Shown: positions 26,205 to 33,867, numbered from the stretch's first letter. The stretch: 64,000 bases of DNA from Halalkalicoccus sp. NIPERK01 (GCF_030287405.1 NZ_JASVVV010000003.1:372001-436000), one strand, 5' to 3'. The notes: generated by a model not told the origin, from the letters alone. A program made the numbers and translations.

Positions 26205-26267
26205 CGGTTGCAACTGGTCACACCGGTCGCAGGACGGTCACGACCGGTGTGTAATGGCTTGCAACCG
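26205..26267. promoter_or_regulatory. Nested inverted repeat between cspA and uppS
   Basis: Inner arms CACACCGGTCG (26219-26229) and CGACCGGTGTG (26241-26251) are perfect complements over 11 bases with an 11-base spacer. Outer arms CGGTTGCAA (26205-26213) and TTGCAACCG (26259-26267) are also perfect. The whole lies just upstream of the uppS core promoter (ACCGACAGTAT, 26264-26274) and about 40 bases behind the cspA TATA box. Its position and symmetry suggest a dimer-of-dimers operator; a bidirectional structured leader is less likely because the mRNAs appear leaderless. Confidence 0.65.
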
Positions 26268-26304
26268 ACAGTATCATTGTTTCGGGTGGCGTCGCCGGAG
26301 ATAG

Positions 26305-27198
26305 ATGGTATCGCTCGCACGCTCGCTCGGTTCCCGCGTGTACGAGAACCTCCTCCTGCGCGAGATCGACGACGGGCCGACCCACGTCGCCGTCATCCAG
26401 GACGGCAACCGCCGATACGCCAGGAAACGCGGCACCGAGACCTCCGACGGGCATCGTGCCGGCGCACGGACCACCGAAGAGGTGCTCAACTGGTGTGAGG
26501 AACTCGGCATCGAGGAACTCACCCTCTACGCGTTCTCGACCGAGAACCTCGAACGCCCCCCCGAGGAGCGAGAGGCGCTCTACGACCTGCTCTGTGAGAA
26601 ACTCCGGGAGTTCGCGGACGCCGAGCGCGTTCACGACGGCGGCGTGACGATCCGCGCGCTCGGGAACCTCGCGCTCCTCCCCGAACGCGTCCGGGAGGCC
26701 GCCCGCTACGCCGAGGAACGGACGAACGAGTACGACACCTTCGTGCTCAACATCGCGCTGGCCTACGGCGGCCGGGCCGAACTGCTGGGCGTCGCCCGCG
26801 ACGTCGCCCGCGCGGTCGAGGCCGGCGGCCTCGCTCCCGAGGAGATCGACGCCACCCGGATCGACCGGCGGCTCTACGACGACGAGGTCCGCGACGTCGA
26901 CCTGATCATCCGCACCGGCGGCGACGAGCGCACCTCGAACTTCCTGCCGTGGCACGCCAACGGCAACGAGGCCGCCGTCTTCTTCTGTGCGCCCTACTGG
27001 CCGGAGTTCTCGAAGGTCGACTTCCTCCGCGCGGTCAGAACCTACCAGCACCGCGAGGCCTCGTGGCAGCGGACCAAGACCCGCCGCGCGCTCGCGCTCG
27101 TCGGCGCGCTCTCGGACGTCGACCTCCCGAAGGCCCGGAACGTCATCGACGGCGAGGGCGACGCCCCGGTCGAGGCCCCGAAAGCGACCGATCGGTAA
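26305..27198 (+). CDS. uppS: Cis-prenyltransferase (polyprenyl diphosphate synthase, UppS-type)
   Basis: The protein has 297 residues. It condenses isopentenyl diphosphate in cis to make the long dolichol-type carrier used for S-layer and archaellin glycosylation. The catalytic motif HVAVIQDGNRRYARKRG with Asp33, the TLYAFSTENLERP strand, IRALGNL, and the C-terminal LIIRTGGDERTSNFLPWH with the downstream A-x-FF region are all present. The 30-residue extra C-terminus is acidic. The ATG at 26305 is about 31 bases from a TATA-like AGTATCA. A second family member, without the DGNRR motif, is encoded at 29792-30400. Confidence 0.93.
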   Translation: MVSLARSLGSRVYENLLLREIDDGPTHVAVIQDGNRRYARKRGTETSDGHRAGARTTEEVLNWCEELGIEELTLYAFSTENLERPPEEREALYDLLCEKLREFADAERVHDGGVTIRALGNLALLPERVREAARYAEERTNEYDTFVLNIALAYGGRAELLGVARDVARAVEAGGLAPEEIDATRIDRRLYDDEVRDVDLIIRTGGDERTSNFLPWHANGNEAAVFFCAPYWPEFSKVDFLRAVRTYQHREASWQRTKTRRALALVGALSDVDLPKARNVIDGEGDAPVEAPKATDR

Positions 27199-27249
27199 CG
27201 CCCCCGAACGCGACCCGAACGCTATTGTCGATGGATGCGTACTGATACC

Positions 27250-28098
27250 ATGGACCTCACGTTCGACGATGGCGACCGGAACGGAGCCAACGGCGGACTC
27301 GGCCCGCCGTCGGCGACCGACGACGTCGCCTTCCTCACCCGGTCGGCCCACCGCATCGTCGCGCTCGACGCGCTGGCCGACCGCCCCCGGGACCGGCGCG
27401 AACTGCGGGCGCTGACGGGGGTGTCGGCCTCGACGGTCTGTCGGACCCTGCGCGAGTTCGAGGCCCGGCGCTGGATCCGCAAGGACGGACACCGCCACGA
27501 GGCAACCCAGTTGGGTGCGTTCGTCGCCAGGGGGACGGTGGAACTGATCGAGCGAATCGAGACCGAGCGACGACTACGGGACGTCTGGCCGCTGCTCTCG
27601 ATCGAGGAGGACGACCTCGGCATCGAGGCGCTCGCGGACGCGGTCGTGACGGTCGCGGCGGCCGACGACCCCTACCGGCCGGTCAACCGGTTCGTCTCGC
27701 TGCTCCGGGAGACGGAACGGTTCCGCTTCGCCGGGCCCGAACTCGCGCTGCTCGAACCCTGCAGGGACGAACTCCGACGGCGGATCGTCGACGGGATGGC
27801 GACGGAGATCGTCGACCCGCCGAGCGCCGCCAGACACGTCCTCTCGACGTACCCCGAGCACTGTGCGGATCCCCTCGAGAGCGGCAACCTCGCCGTTCTG
27901 GTGTGCGACGGCCTGCCGGCCTACGGGCTCTGTCTCCTCGACGACCGGGTCGGGATCAGCGGCTACGACCCCGACAGCGGCACGGTCCGGGCCCTGATCG
28001 ACACCGACGCGCCCGCGGTCCGCGAGTGGGCCGAATCGACCTACGACTCGTATCGCCGGAGGGCGCGGCCGCTCGCCGTCGAGACCGCCGTCCCCTGA
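27250..28098 (+). CDS. FilR1/DUF1724-type transcriptional regulator
   Basis: The protein has 282 residues. The N-terminal winged helix-turn-helix (about 30-95; DRRELRALTGVSASTVCRTLREFEARRW) is followed by a FilR1-like (formerly DUF1724) ligand domain ending GISGYDPDSGTVRALIDTDAP and a charged C-terminal helix. Haloarchaea have many such regulators with unknown ligands. The start at 27250 follows the uppS stop by 51 bases. It precedes the CMD/DUF1059/methyltransferase genes on the same strand, and a TTGCAAC-containing dyad separates it from them, making it the obvious candidate regulator of that set. Confidence 0.8.
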   Translation: MDLTFDDGDRNGANGGLGPPSATDDVAFLTRSAHRIVALDALADRPRDRRELRALTGVSASTVCRTLREFEARRWIRKDGHRHEATQLGAFVARGTVELIERIETERRLRDVWPLLSIEEDDLGIEALADAVVTVAAADDPYRPVNRFVSLLRETERFRFAGPELALLEPCRDELRRRIVDGMATEIVDPPSAARHVLSTYPEHCADPLESGNLAVLVCDGLPAYGLCLLDDRVGISGYDPDSGTVRALIDTDAPAVREWAESTYDSYRRRARPLAVETAVP

Positions 28099-28134
28099 GA
28101 CGCCAACGGGGGATCGGGACCGTCCGTCCACCCG

Positions 28135-28177
28135 CCGGATTGCAGCGGTTGCAACGGTGTCACTCCCTGCAATCCGG
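28135..28177. promoter_or_regulatory. Dyad with TTGCAAC core upstream of the CMD operon
   Basis: Arms CCGGATTGCAG (28135-28145) and CTGCAATCCGG (28167-28177) are perfect 11-base complements. The 21-base spacer contains the self-complementary GTTGCAAC (28148-28155). The same GTTGCAA half-sites occur in the cspA/uppS dyad at 26205-26267. The site is 72 bases before the CMD start and after the regulator's stop. It could be an operator or a terminator stem; the repeated core favours an operator. Confidence 0.55.
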
Positions 28178-28248
28178 TCGCCCGCCGCCCGAATCCCGCT
28201 AGATGCCTACATGTCCTTCCCGGGGGTAGTACGTGTGGGTGGGAAACC

Positions 28249-28653
28249 ATGACACAGACGTACGAGGAGACGGTGACGGACATCGAGGAACACCTCGGGC
28301 TCCTCCCGGGCTATATGGAGGCCCTCCCGGAGGAGGCGCTGATAAACGAGTGGCCGAACCTGAAGCGCTTCCTGTTCGGGGAGTCGGCGATCGACCCGGG
28401 GACCCGCGAACTCGTCGGCCTCGCGGTCGCGGCGGCCATCGGCTGCGAGTACTGCCGGCACTTCCACAAGGGGGCGGCACGGCTTCACGGCGTGAGCGAG
28501 GAGGAACTCTCGGAGCTGTTCTTCCTCGCGAGCTACACGCCGCGCTACAGCGCCCTGATACAGGCACAGGACTACGACCTCGACGTCTTCCGCGAGGAGG
28601 TCGCCGAGACCGCCGCCTACATCCAGGAGCGGGCGGCCGCGGCGGACGACTGA
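28249..28653 (+). CDS. Carboxymuconolactone decarboxylase/AhpD-like protein
   Basis: This 134-residue protein is of the CMD fold with the redox pair C-E-Y-C (Cys66, Cys69) and following His73, the active-site pattern of AhpD-type alkylhydroperoxidases. Such proteins use the disulfide to reduce peroxides or act as small thiol oxidoreductases. The N-terminal EEHLGLLPGYMEALPEEAL is typical of the gamma-CMD-like single-domain group. It is first in a tight unit with a DUF1059 protein (gap 14 bases) and a methyltransferase (gap 14 bases). Confidence 0.88.
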   Translation: MTQTYEETVTDIEEHLGLLPGYMEALPEEALINEWPNLKRFLFGESAIDPGTRELVGLAVAAAIGCEYCRHFHKGAARLHGVSEEELSELFFLASYTPRYSALIQAQDYDLDVFREEVAETAAYIQERAAAADD

Positions 28654-28667
28654 GAGGCTGATCACAC

Positions 28668-28841
28668 ATGACGCAAGCACACAAACTCGATTGTGAAGCG
28701 GCAGAAGCTGATTGCCGGTTCATCATTCAATCGGAAAACGAAGAAGAGGCGCTCGAACTGGCCAAGAACCACATGAAAGAGGTTCACGGAAAGGAGTTTA
28801 CCGACGAGGAACTCCGTGGGGACCATCTGCAAGTCGTCTAA
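28668..28841 (+). CDS. DUF1059 small protein
   Basis: The protein has 57 residues, MTQAHKLDCEAAEADCRF at the start and KEVHGKEFTDEELR near the end. The C-(x6)-C spacing in the first 16 residues, the ALELAKNHMKEVHG helix and length match the DUF1059 family, small proteins of unknown function often found beside redox or methyltransferase genes. It sits 14 bases after the CMD stop and 14 bases before the methyltransferase start. Codon use (GAA, GAT, TTT) is less GC-rich than in the neighbours. Confidence 0.82.
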   Translation: MTQAHKLDCEAAEADCRFIIQSENEEEALELAKNHMKEVHGKEFTDEELRGDHLQVV

Positions 28842-28855
28842 CGAGGTGAGCACGA

Positions 28856-29629
28856 ATGGCACAATCACTCGACGTCGAGCGGCTCGAACGCGAGGTCAAG
28901 GAGGTCTACCGGGACGTCGCCCAGGCTCCCGACGGGGAGTTCCACTTCGAGATGGGGCGCCCGCTGGCCGAACGCCTCGGCTACCCGCCCGAGGACCTCG
29001 ACCGGGTCCCCGGGGAGGCCATCGCCTCGTTCGCGGGCGTGGGGTATCACTTCGACCTCGCCGCCATCGAGGAGGGCGAGGACGTGCTCGACCTGGGCAG
29101 CGGGTCGGGGATGGACGCCTTCGTCGCGGCGCTGCACGCCGGCGAGAGCGGGAGCGTGACCGGCCTGGACATGACCGACGAGCAACTGGAGAACGCGAGG
29201 CGGCTCCGGGACGACGGGGGCTTCGGAAACGTCTCCTTCGAGAAGGGGTACATCGAGGACCTCCCGTTCGAGGACGGGTCGTTCGACGTCGTGATCTCGA
29301 ACGGCGTCATCAACCTCTCCGCCGAGAAGGAGCGGGTGTTCGACGAGGCGTATCGCGTCCTCCGACCGGGCGGTCGGCTGGCGCTCTCGGACATCATCAG
29401 CGAGGAGCGGATGCCCGAGTCCATCAAGACCAACGCGGACCTCTGGGCGGCCTGTATCGGCGGGGCCGAACAGGTCGACGACTACACGACGACCGTCGAA
29501 GCGTCGGGCTTCGACGTGAACGAGGTCCGGGAGAACTCCCAGTACGAGTTCGTCTCGGAGCGAGCACAGGGGGCGTGTAACAAGTACGGCGTCAAGAGCG
29601 TCGGGCTCGCCGCACGGAAGCGGGAGTGA
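28856..29629 (+). CDS. Class I SAM methyltransferase, arsenite-methyltransferase-like
   Basis: The protein has 257 residues. The SAM-binding motif VLDLGSGSGMDAF (77-89) and acidic loop GLDMTDEQL are clear. The segment SNGVINLSAEKERVFDEAYR and the PGGRLALSDI strand are those of ArsM-type enzymes. Of the cysteines that bind As(III) in ArsM, equivalents of the two later ones may be Cys200 (AACIGGA) and Cys241 (GACNKYG); the N-terminal one is absent. It may therefore methylate another soft electrophile, metalloid or small thiol-binding compound. It ends the CMD-DUF1059-methyltransferase unit. Confidence 0.82.
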   Translation: MAQSLDVERLEREVKEVYRDVAQAPDGEFHFEMGRPLAERLGYPPEDLDRVPGEAIASFAGVGYHFDLAAIEEGEDVLDLGSGSGMDAFVAALHAGESGSVTGLDMTDEQLENARRLRDDGGFGNVSFEKGYIEDLPFEDGSFDVVISNGVINLSAEKERVFDEAYRVLRPGGRLALSDIISEERMPESIKTNADLWAACIGGAEQVDDYTTTVEASGFDVNEVRENSQYEFVSERAQGACNKYGVKSVGLAARKRE

Positions 29630-29687
29630 TCCGGACTGGCGTCCGGACTCCGTCGGTCCACTCGCTGGCGCTCGTTACCCGACGTCG

Positions 29688-29808
29688 TTTGGACTATCGT
29701 CCGAACCGCCGTCACTTCGCTTCGCTCGTGACGAGTCTCGGCCTATCGGCCGAACCACCGGGAGACTCGTACGAGCCTCCCGTGATTTGGACTATCGCCC
29801 AAACCGCC
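29688..29808. terminator. Convergent termination region with direct repeat and stems
   Basis: A 23-base element (TTTGGACTATCGTCCGAACC plus GCC, 29688-29710) is repeated with two changes at 29786-29808, where it covers the stop codon of the second cis-prenyltransferase. Between them are a GTCAC...GTGAC stem (about 29711-29732) and a 24-base near-perfect dyad (29759-29782: arms CGGGAG/CTCCCG around the palindrome CTCGTACGAG). The two genes on either side converge here, so this is probably a bidirectional terminator. Confidence 0.5.
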
Positions 29809-30400
29809 TGCTTCGCTTCTTGTAATCGAGCACGGCCCTGAGGTAGTCGCGTTTCCTGAAGTCCCGCCAGTTGACGTCGGTGAAGTACAGTTCGGCGTAG
29901 ACGGACTGCCAGATCATGAAGTCCGAGAGCCGTTCGGCTCCGGTCTTGATCAGCAGGTCGGGTTCGTCGGGAAAGACCAGTTGGGCCTCGATGTCCTCGT
30001 CGCGGATGCCGTCCGGGTCGCGCTCGCCGCGCTCGACCTCGCGGGCGAGTCCGCGCACCGCGCGGGCGAACTCGCGTTTTCCCCCGAGGCCGATCCCGAT
30101 GCTGATCGGGGCGTCGACCCGCCGGGTGTCGTCGGGTCCGCGGACGTCGACGGGCCGGGGGGCGTCGACCTCTTCGAGTTCGCTCACGAGCGTGGGCGCG
30201 GCCGCCGGGTCGAGGACGCTCACGTAGACGGTCACGCGGTCGGCGTCGTACTCGAAGGCCCACCCGAGGACGTCCTCGAGGGTTTCGTAGGCCCCGCGTT
30301 CGAGCAGGTCGCGCTCGGTGATCACGATGGCGACGTGGCTCGGCGGCGTGCCGTCGTGACGCCGGACGCGGGCGGCGAGATATCGGTCGTACAGGCCCAC
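29792..30400 (-). CDS. Cis-prenyltransferase homologue lacking the catalytic Asp motif
   Basis: The protein has 202 residues from the GTG at 30400 (reads MGLYDRYLAARVRRHD), the start that fits the family. It aligns with UppS, but where UppS has I-x-DGNRR(W/Y) it reads HVAIVITERDLLERG, so the substrate-phosphate and Mg-binding Asp and Arg residues are gone. The C-terminal signature is kept: LLIKTGAERLSDFMIWQ, SVYAELYFTDVNW. This pattern recalls non-catalytic partner subunits of heteromeric cis-prenyltransferases (NgBR/Nus1). It may pair with UppS at 26305 or have a different substrate. It diverges from a DUF92 protein with 130 bases between the starts. Confidence 0.8.
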   Translation of the reverse strand: MGLYDRYLAARVRRHDGTPPSHVAIVITERDLLERGAYETLEDVLGWAFEYDADRVTVYVSVLDPAAAPTLVSELEEVDAPRPVDVRGPDDTRRVDAPISIGIGLGGKREFARAVRGLAREVERGERDPDGIRDEDIEAQLVFPDEPDLLIKTGAERLSDFMIWQSVYAELYFTDVNWRDFRKRDYLRAVLDYKKRSRRFGR

Positions 30401-30492
30401 ACGCCATCTCTCGCTGGCGGCCCCGTAAGCCTCACGGCCCGCGTCCGCGGGCCGTCGCGCTGTATCGGCCGCCCCGGCGCGTGTGTCCACAT

Positions 30493-30506
30493 CCGATAGT
30501 ATAAGT
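30493..30506 (+). promoter_or_regulatory. Core promoter of the DUF92 gene
   Basis: CCGATAGTATAAG is a good BRE/TATA-like element whose centre is about 28 bases before the GTG at 30531. This places the DUF92 start at 30531, inside the longer open frame that begins at 30483, and gives a leaderless mRNA. Confidence 0.65.
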
Positions 30507-30530
30507 GTTCGACCCCGAAACCGGATCGGT

Positions 30531-31838
30531 GTGACCGGCCGAGTCCGGCGTGCAGGTGCGTTCGCGCTCGTGGGCAGCCTCTCGCTCGCCGCGCCGTTTC
30601 TCGGCCCCGCCGCGTTCGTCCCCTTCGCCGCCGTCGGTCTGCTGGCCGCGCTCGTCATCGACGGCGGCCCCGTCTTCGACCTCTTCGCACGCCCCGGCGA
30701 CCACGAGGACCGCACGCTCTACGGGCTGGCGGGTTTCTCGCTCGCCGCGACCGGCCTCGCCCTGCTCGTCGTCGTCGGCTTCCCGCCCGAACTGTTCGCC
30801 GGAACCGTCTGTCTGCTCGCCGGCGGGAACCTCCTCCAGCAAACAGTTGTAGCCCGCCGGACGGACGATCTGGCGTCCGCCGTCGGCTTCGTCGCCGGCG
30901 GCTTCCTCGCGGGGACCGCCGCACAGTTGCTCGTCACCCCCTTCTCGCTCGGGGTCGAACCGGCGTCGGCGGCGTTCCTCGCGGCCTGTGGCGCGCTCAT
31001 CGCCTCGCTCCTCAGGAGCGTCCTCTACCAGCGCGACGACCCGCTGGTCCTCCTCAGCGTGGGGCTCGTCCTGTGGGTGATCGCCGACCTCGGGATCGAG
31101 ACCACACCCCTCGAAATCGCCGCCGCCATCGCGGTGACGGCGCTTCTGGGCTACGTCTCCTACGCGCTGGGGACCGCCTCGATCCCGGGGATGGTCACCG
31201 GAATGTTGCTGGCGCTCGTCACCATCGTCCTCGGCGGCTACGGCTGGTTCGTCCTGCTGATCGCCTTCTTCGCCATCGGCGGCCTCTCCTCGAAGTTCCA
31301 ATACGAGAGGAAACGCGCCCGGGGGGTCGCCGAGGACAACGAGGGCGCCCGCGGCAGCGGCAACGTCCTCGGGAACTCGGCGGTCGCGCTCGTGGCCGTG
31401 CTGGGCTACGCCGCGACGCCCGACCCCCTTGCGGTCTCCCCGGACCTCTTCTTCTTCGCGTTCGCGGGCGCGGTCGCCACCGCGATGGCCGACACCCTCT
31501 CCAGCGAGATCGGCGGCGTCTACGACGGCCCCCGACTCGTCACCACCGGCGAGCGCGTTCCCCCCGGGACCGACGGCGCGGTCACGTGGCAGGGCGAACT
31601 CGCGGGGTTCGCGGGAGCGCTCATCGTCGCCGGTCCCGCCCTCCTCCTGTTCGACGCGATCACCCCGGTGGGTGCGGTGTTGATCGCCCTCGGCGGGGTC
31701 GCGGGCATGACCGCCGACAGCCTGCTGGGAGCAACCGTAGAGAACCGCTGGCTCGACAACCAGGGCGTGAACTTCCTCGCGACCCTCGTGGGGGCGGCGG
31801 TCGCCGTCTCGCTCGCCGTTCTCGGCGGCCTGTTCTGA
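30531..31838 (+). CDS. DUF92 family integral membrane protein
   Basis: The protein has 435 residues from the GTG at 30531 (M-T-G-R-V-R-R-A-G), selected by the TATA box at 30499-30506. It has about 11 membrane helices. The DUF92 signatures are GLSSKFQYERKRARGVAEDNEGARG at about residues 250-275, ATAMADTLSSEIGG (about 320-333) and SLLGATVENR near the C-terminus. The plant member VTE6 is a phytyl-phosphate kinase, so a polyprenyl-phosphate kinase role is a fair hypothesis for archaeal members. Divergent placement from a cis-prenyltransferase homologue supports isoprenoid metabolism. Confidence 0.85.
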   Translation: MTGRVRRAGAFALVGSLSLAAPFLGPAAFVPFAAVGLLAALVIDGGPVFDLFARPGDHEDRTLYGLAGFSLAATGLALLVVVGFPPELFAGTVCLLAGGNLLQQTVVARRTDDLASAVGFVAGGFLAGTAAQLLVTPFSLGVEPASAAFLAACGALIASLLRSVLYQRDDPLVLLSVGLVLWVIADLGIETTPLEIAAAIAVTALLGYVSYALGTASIPGMVTGMLLALVTIVLGGYGWFVLLIAFFAIGGLSSKFQYERKRARGVAEDNEGARGSGNVLGNSAVALVAVLGYAATPDPLAVSPDLFFFAFAGAVATAMADTLSSEIGGVYDGPRLVTTGERVPPGTDGAVTWQGELAGFAGALIVAGPALLLFDAITPVGAVLIALGGVAGMTADSLLGATVENRWLDNQGVNFLATLVGAAVAVSLAVLGGLF

Positions 31839-31843
31839 GAACC

Positions 31844-33133
31844 CTACGCGGGACCGACCAGTTCCTCGAAGGTGCGGATCCGGACGCTCGTCGGCCGTTT
31901 CGTGTACTGGCCGCGCTCGCGCGCGATCACCTGCGAGACGCCGCGCTGGGCGGCGACGTCGAGGACGCGCTGGCTCAACGCGCCGTCGACGACGAGCGCG
32001 TGGGGCGGGGCCTCGGCGCCGCGGACCGCCTCGAACGCCTCCTCTGCCGGCGCGTTCGCCAGTTCCGTGAACTCGCCGTCGAGGAGCCGAACCGTCTCGG
32101 TTCCCTCGCCGATCACGGCCTCGGCGTGCTCGCGCAGGCTCGACGGCTCCTCGCTCGCCTCCGTGCGATCCCCGTCATCGGACGATGTCACGTCTGCGTC
32201 GGGATCCGTCGGCTCGGCGGGTGTATCGGGCGATTCGGGTCGCTCGGTCGTCTCGACCGCCGACTCGCCGTCGGGGGCGGGTCGGGCGCTGCCGTCGGTC
32301 GCGGCGACGACCGGTGTGTTCGCCTCGACCATCGCCTGATACGACACCTTCTCTCGGAGCGCCTCCATGACCTCCTCGCGTGAGAGGTCCTCGACCGACC
32401 GGCCCGCCGGCGCGAACGCGACGGAGTCGATCTCGCCGACCTGCTGTAGCTCCTTCATGATGAGTTCGCCCCCGCGATCCCCGTCGAGGAAGGCCGTGGT
32501 CGTGCGCTCCTTCGTGAGATCGGCGACCGCCTCGGGGACGTTCGTCCCCTCGACGGCGACGGCGTTCTTGATCCCGTACTTCAACAGCTGGAGGACGTCC
32601 GAGCGCCCCTCGACGACGATGACCGCGTCGCCCTCCGCGACGCGTGGCCCGGCGGGATAGCCCTCGTACTCGGTGATGTCCTCGACGCGGACGCTCTCTC
32701 TGACCCGATCGAGGAGTTCGTCGCTCGAGAGCACCGTCTCGTCGAACGCCGTCGAGAGCAGGTCCCGCGCCCGGCTGACGACCTCGCGGCGGGCCGCCGC
32801 GCGGGTGTCCTCGATCCGGTTGACCTCGAGGGTCGCCCGGCAGGGGCCGACCCGCTCGATGGTCTCGAGCGCCGCCGCGAGCACGGCGGTCTCGACCTTG
32901 TCCATGCTGCTCGCGACCGTCACGGTACCGGCCGACTGGCCGTTCTGGCTCGCGACCTCGACGTCTATCCGCCCGACCTTCGAGGACTGCTGGAGGTCGT
33001 GGATGTTGAGGTCGTCCCCGAGTAGTCCCTCGGTCTGCCCGAAGATCGCGCCGACGACGTCACTCCGCTCGACCACCCCGTCTGCCGTGATGTCCGCGTG
33101 AATGAGGTATTTCGCTGTATCGTTGAGTGTCAT
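31844..33133 (-). CDS. dnaG: Archaeal DnaG-like primase/exosome subunit
   Basis: The protein has 429 residues. The N-terminal archaeal DnaG domain (about 1-160) precedes a TOPRIM domain with VIVVEGRSDVLQLLKYG (Glu175) and FLDGDRGGEL (Asp217, Asp219). Residues about 285-345 are an acidic, Pro/Ser-rich linker of variable length before a conserved C-terminal domain (SQVIARERGQYTKRP). In archaea this protein is a stable subunit of the RNA exosome and promotes poly(A)-rich RNA degradation; it also shows primase activity in vitro. It ends 5 bases from the DUF92 stop (convergent). Confidence 0.95.
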   Translation of the reverse strand: MTLNDTAKYLIHADITADGVVERSDVVGAIFGQTEGLLGDDLNIHDLQQSSKVGRIDVEVASQNGQSAGTVTVASSMDKVETAVLAAALETIERVGPCRATLEVNRIEDTRAAARREVVSRARDLLSTAFDETVLSSDELLDRVRESVRVEDITEYEGYPAGPRVAEGDAVIVVEGRSDVLQLLKYGIKNAVAVEGTNVPEAVADLTKERTTTAFLDGDRGGELIMKELQQVGEIDSVAFAPAGRSVEDLSREEVMEALREKVSYQAMVEANTPVVAATDGSARPAPDGESAVETTERPESPDTPAEPTDPDADVTSSDDGDRTEASEEPSSLREHAEAVIGEGTETVRLLDGEFTELANAPAEEAFEAVRGAEAPPHALVVDGALSQRVLDVAAQRGVSQVIARERGQYTKRPTSVRIRTFEELVGPA

Positions 33134-33219
33134 TGGTAACTGTCATGAACGCCTCCATGACGCCGTCTAGTTCGCGCCGGTGGGGAAAATAATTGCCGCA
33201 TTGGGGTGACGGAACTACT

Positions 33220-33594
33220 ATGGGCGGCGACACGAAGCGGTGGGCTATGGGTATCGACGAACCCGACATCAGTCCCGAACGATTCCTCGAGGACGTCGAG
33301 ATGCGCATCGGCGAGATCCGATCCGTCGAGCGGTTTCCCGAGGCAAGAAAGGACGTCTACAAGCTGACAGTCGATTTCGGCTCCGAAACCAGACGGTCGG
33401 CGGCGGGGCTGACCGACCTGTACGACCCCGACGACCTCGTGGGCAGGCAGGTCGTCGCCGTCGTGAACCTCGGAACCGTCACCATCGCGGGCTTCGAAAG
33501 CGAGTGTCTCGTGACCGGGGTGGACGCGGGGGAGGGCGAGGTCGTCCACCTCCAACCCGAACGCGAGGTCGAAAACGGGACGCGCGTGTACTGA
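33220..33594 (+). CDS. CsaA/MetG-C-like tRNA-binding domain protein
   Basis: The protein has 124 residues from the ATG at 33220 (MGGDTKRWAMGIDEP); a TATA-like AAAATAATT about 30 bases upstream fits a leaderless start. The ATG at 33247 is an alternative that keeps the whole domain. It is an OB-fold tRNA-binding domain: VEMRIGEIRSVERFPEARK, LTVDFG, VVAVVNLGTVTIAGFESE. Stand-alone versions (CsaA, Arc1p-like) bind tRNA or act as chaperones. It is divergent from dnaG with 86 bases between the starts. Confidence 0.85.
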   Translation: MGGDTKRWAMGIDEPDISPERFLEDVEMRIGEIRSVERFPEARKDVYKLTVDFGSETRRSAAGLTDLYDPDDLVGRQVVAVVNLGTVTIAGFESECLVTGVDAGEGEVVHLQPEREVENGTRVY

Positions 33595-33621
33595 TCGCTG
33601 CGACCCTTGCGCGTGTCGGTT

Positions 33622-33867
33622 TCAGGCGTTGGTGTGGCGATACTCCGCGAACACCGAGTCGATGGTCCCCTCGGCGTCCTCGCGGCTCGTCTCCCCGAAG
33701 CGGTACTCCCCGATCGAGACGGTCTCGATGTGGACGATCGCCGCCGGGTCCTCGACCAGAAAGAAGCTGACGGTGTTGGCCCCGTACCAGACCGCCATCA
33801 CCCGCCGGTCGGCGCTGAACGTGACGTAGTGGGCCTCGTCTACCGCCTCGCTGAGTTCGATCGTCAT
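33622..33867 (-). CDS. Small conserved hypothetical protein
   Basis: This 81-residue protein is probably one small beta-rich domain: MTIELSEAVDEAHYVTFSAD, VMAVWYGANTVSFFLVED, and IVHIETVSIGEYRFGE. It is acidic with haloarchaeal codon bias. No family with known function is recognised. It lies convergent to the tRNA-binding gene and divergent from the CARF-like regulator. Confidence 0.6.
   Translation of the reverse strand: MTIELSEAVDEAHYVTFSADRRVMAVWYGANTVSFFLVEDPAAIVHIETVSIGEYRFGETSREDAEGTIDSVFAEYRHTNA

Noticed and set aside
30483-30530. Earlier start for the DUF92 gene
   Set aside because: It would lie upstream of the TATA box at 30499-30506, so it could not be on the mRNA made from that promoter; the added residues also look non-conserved.
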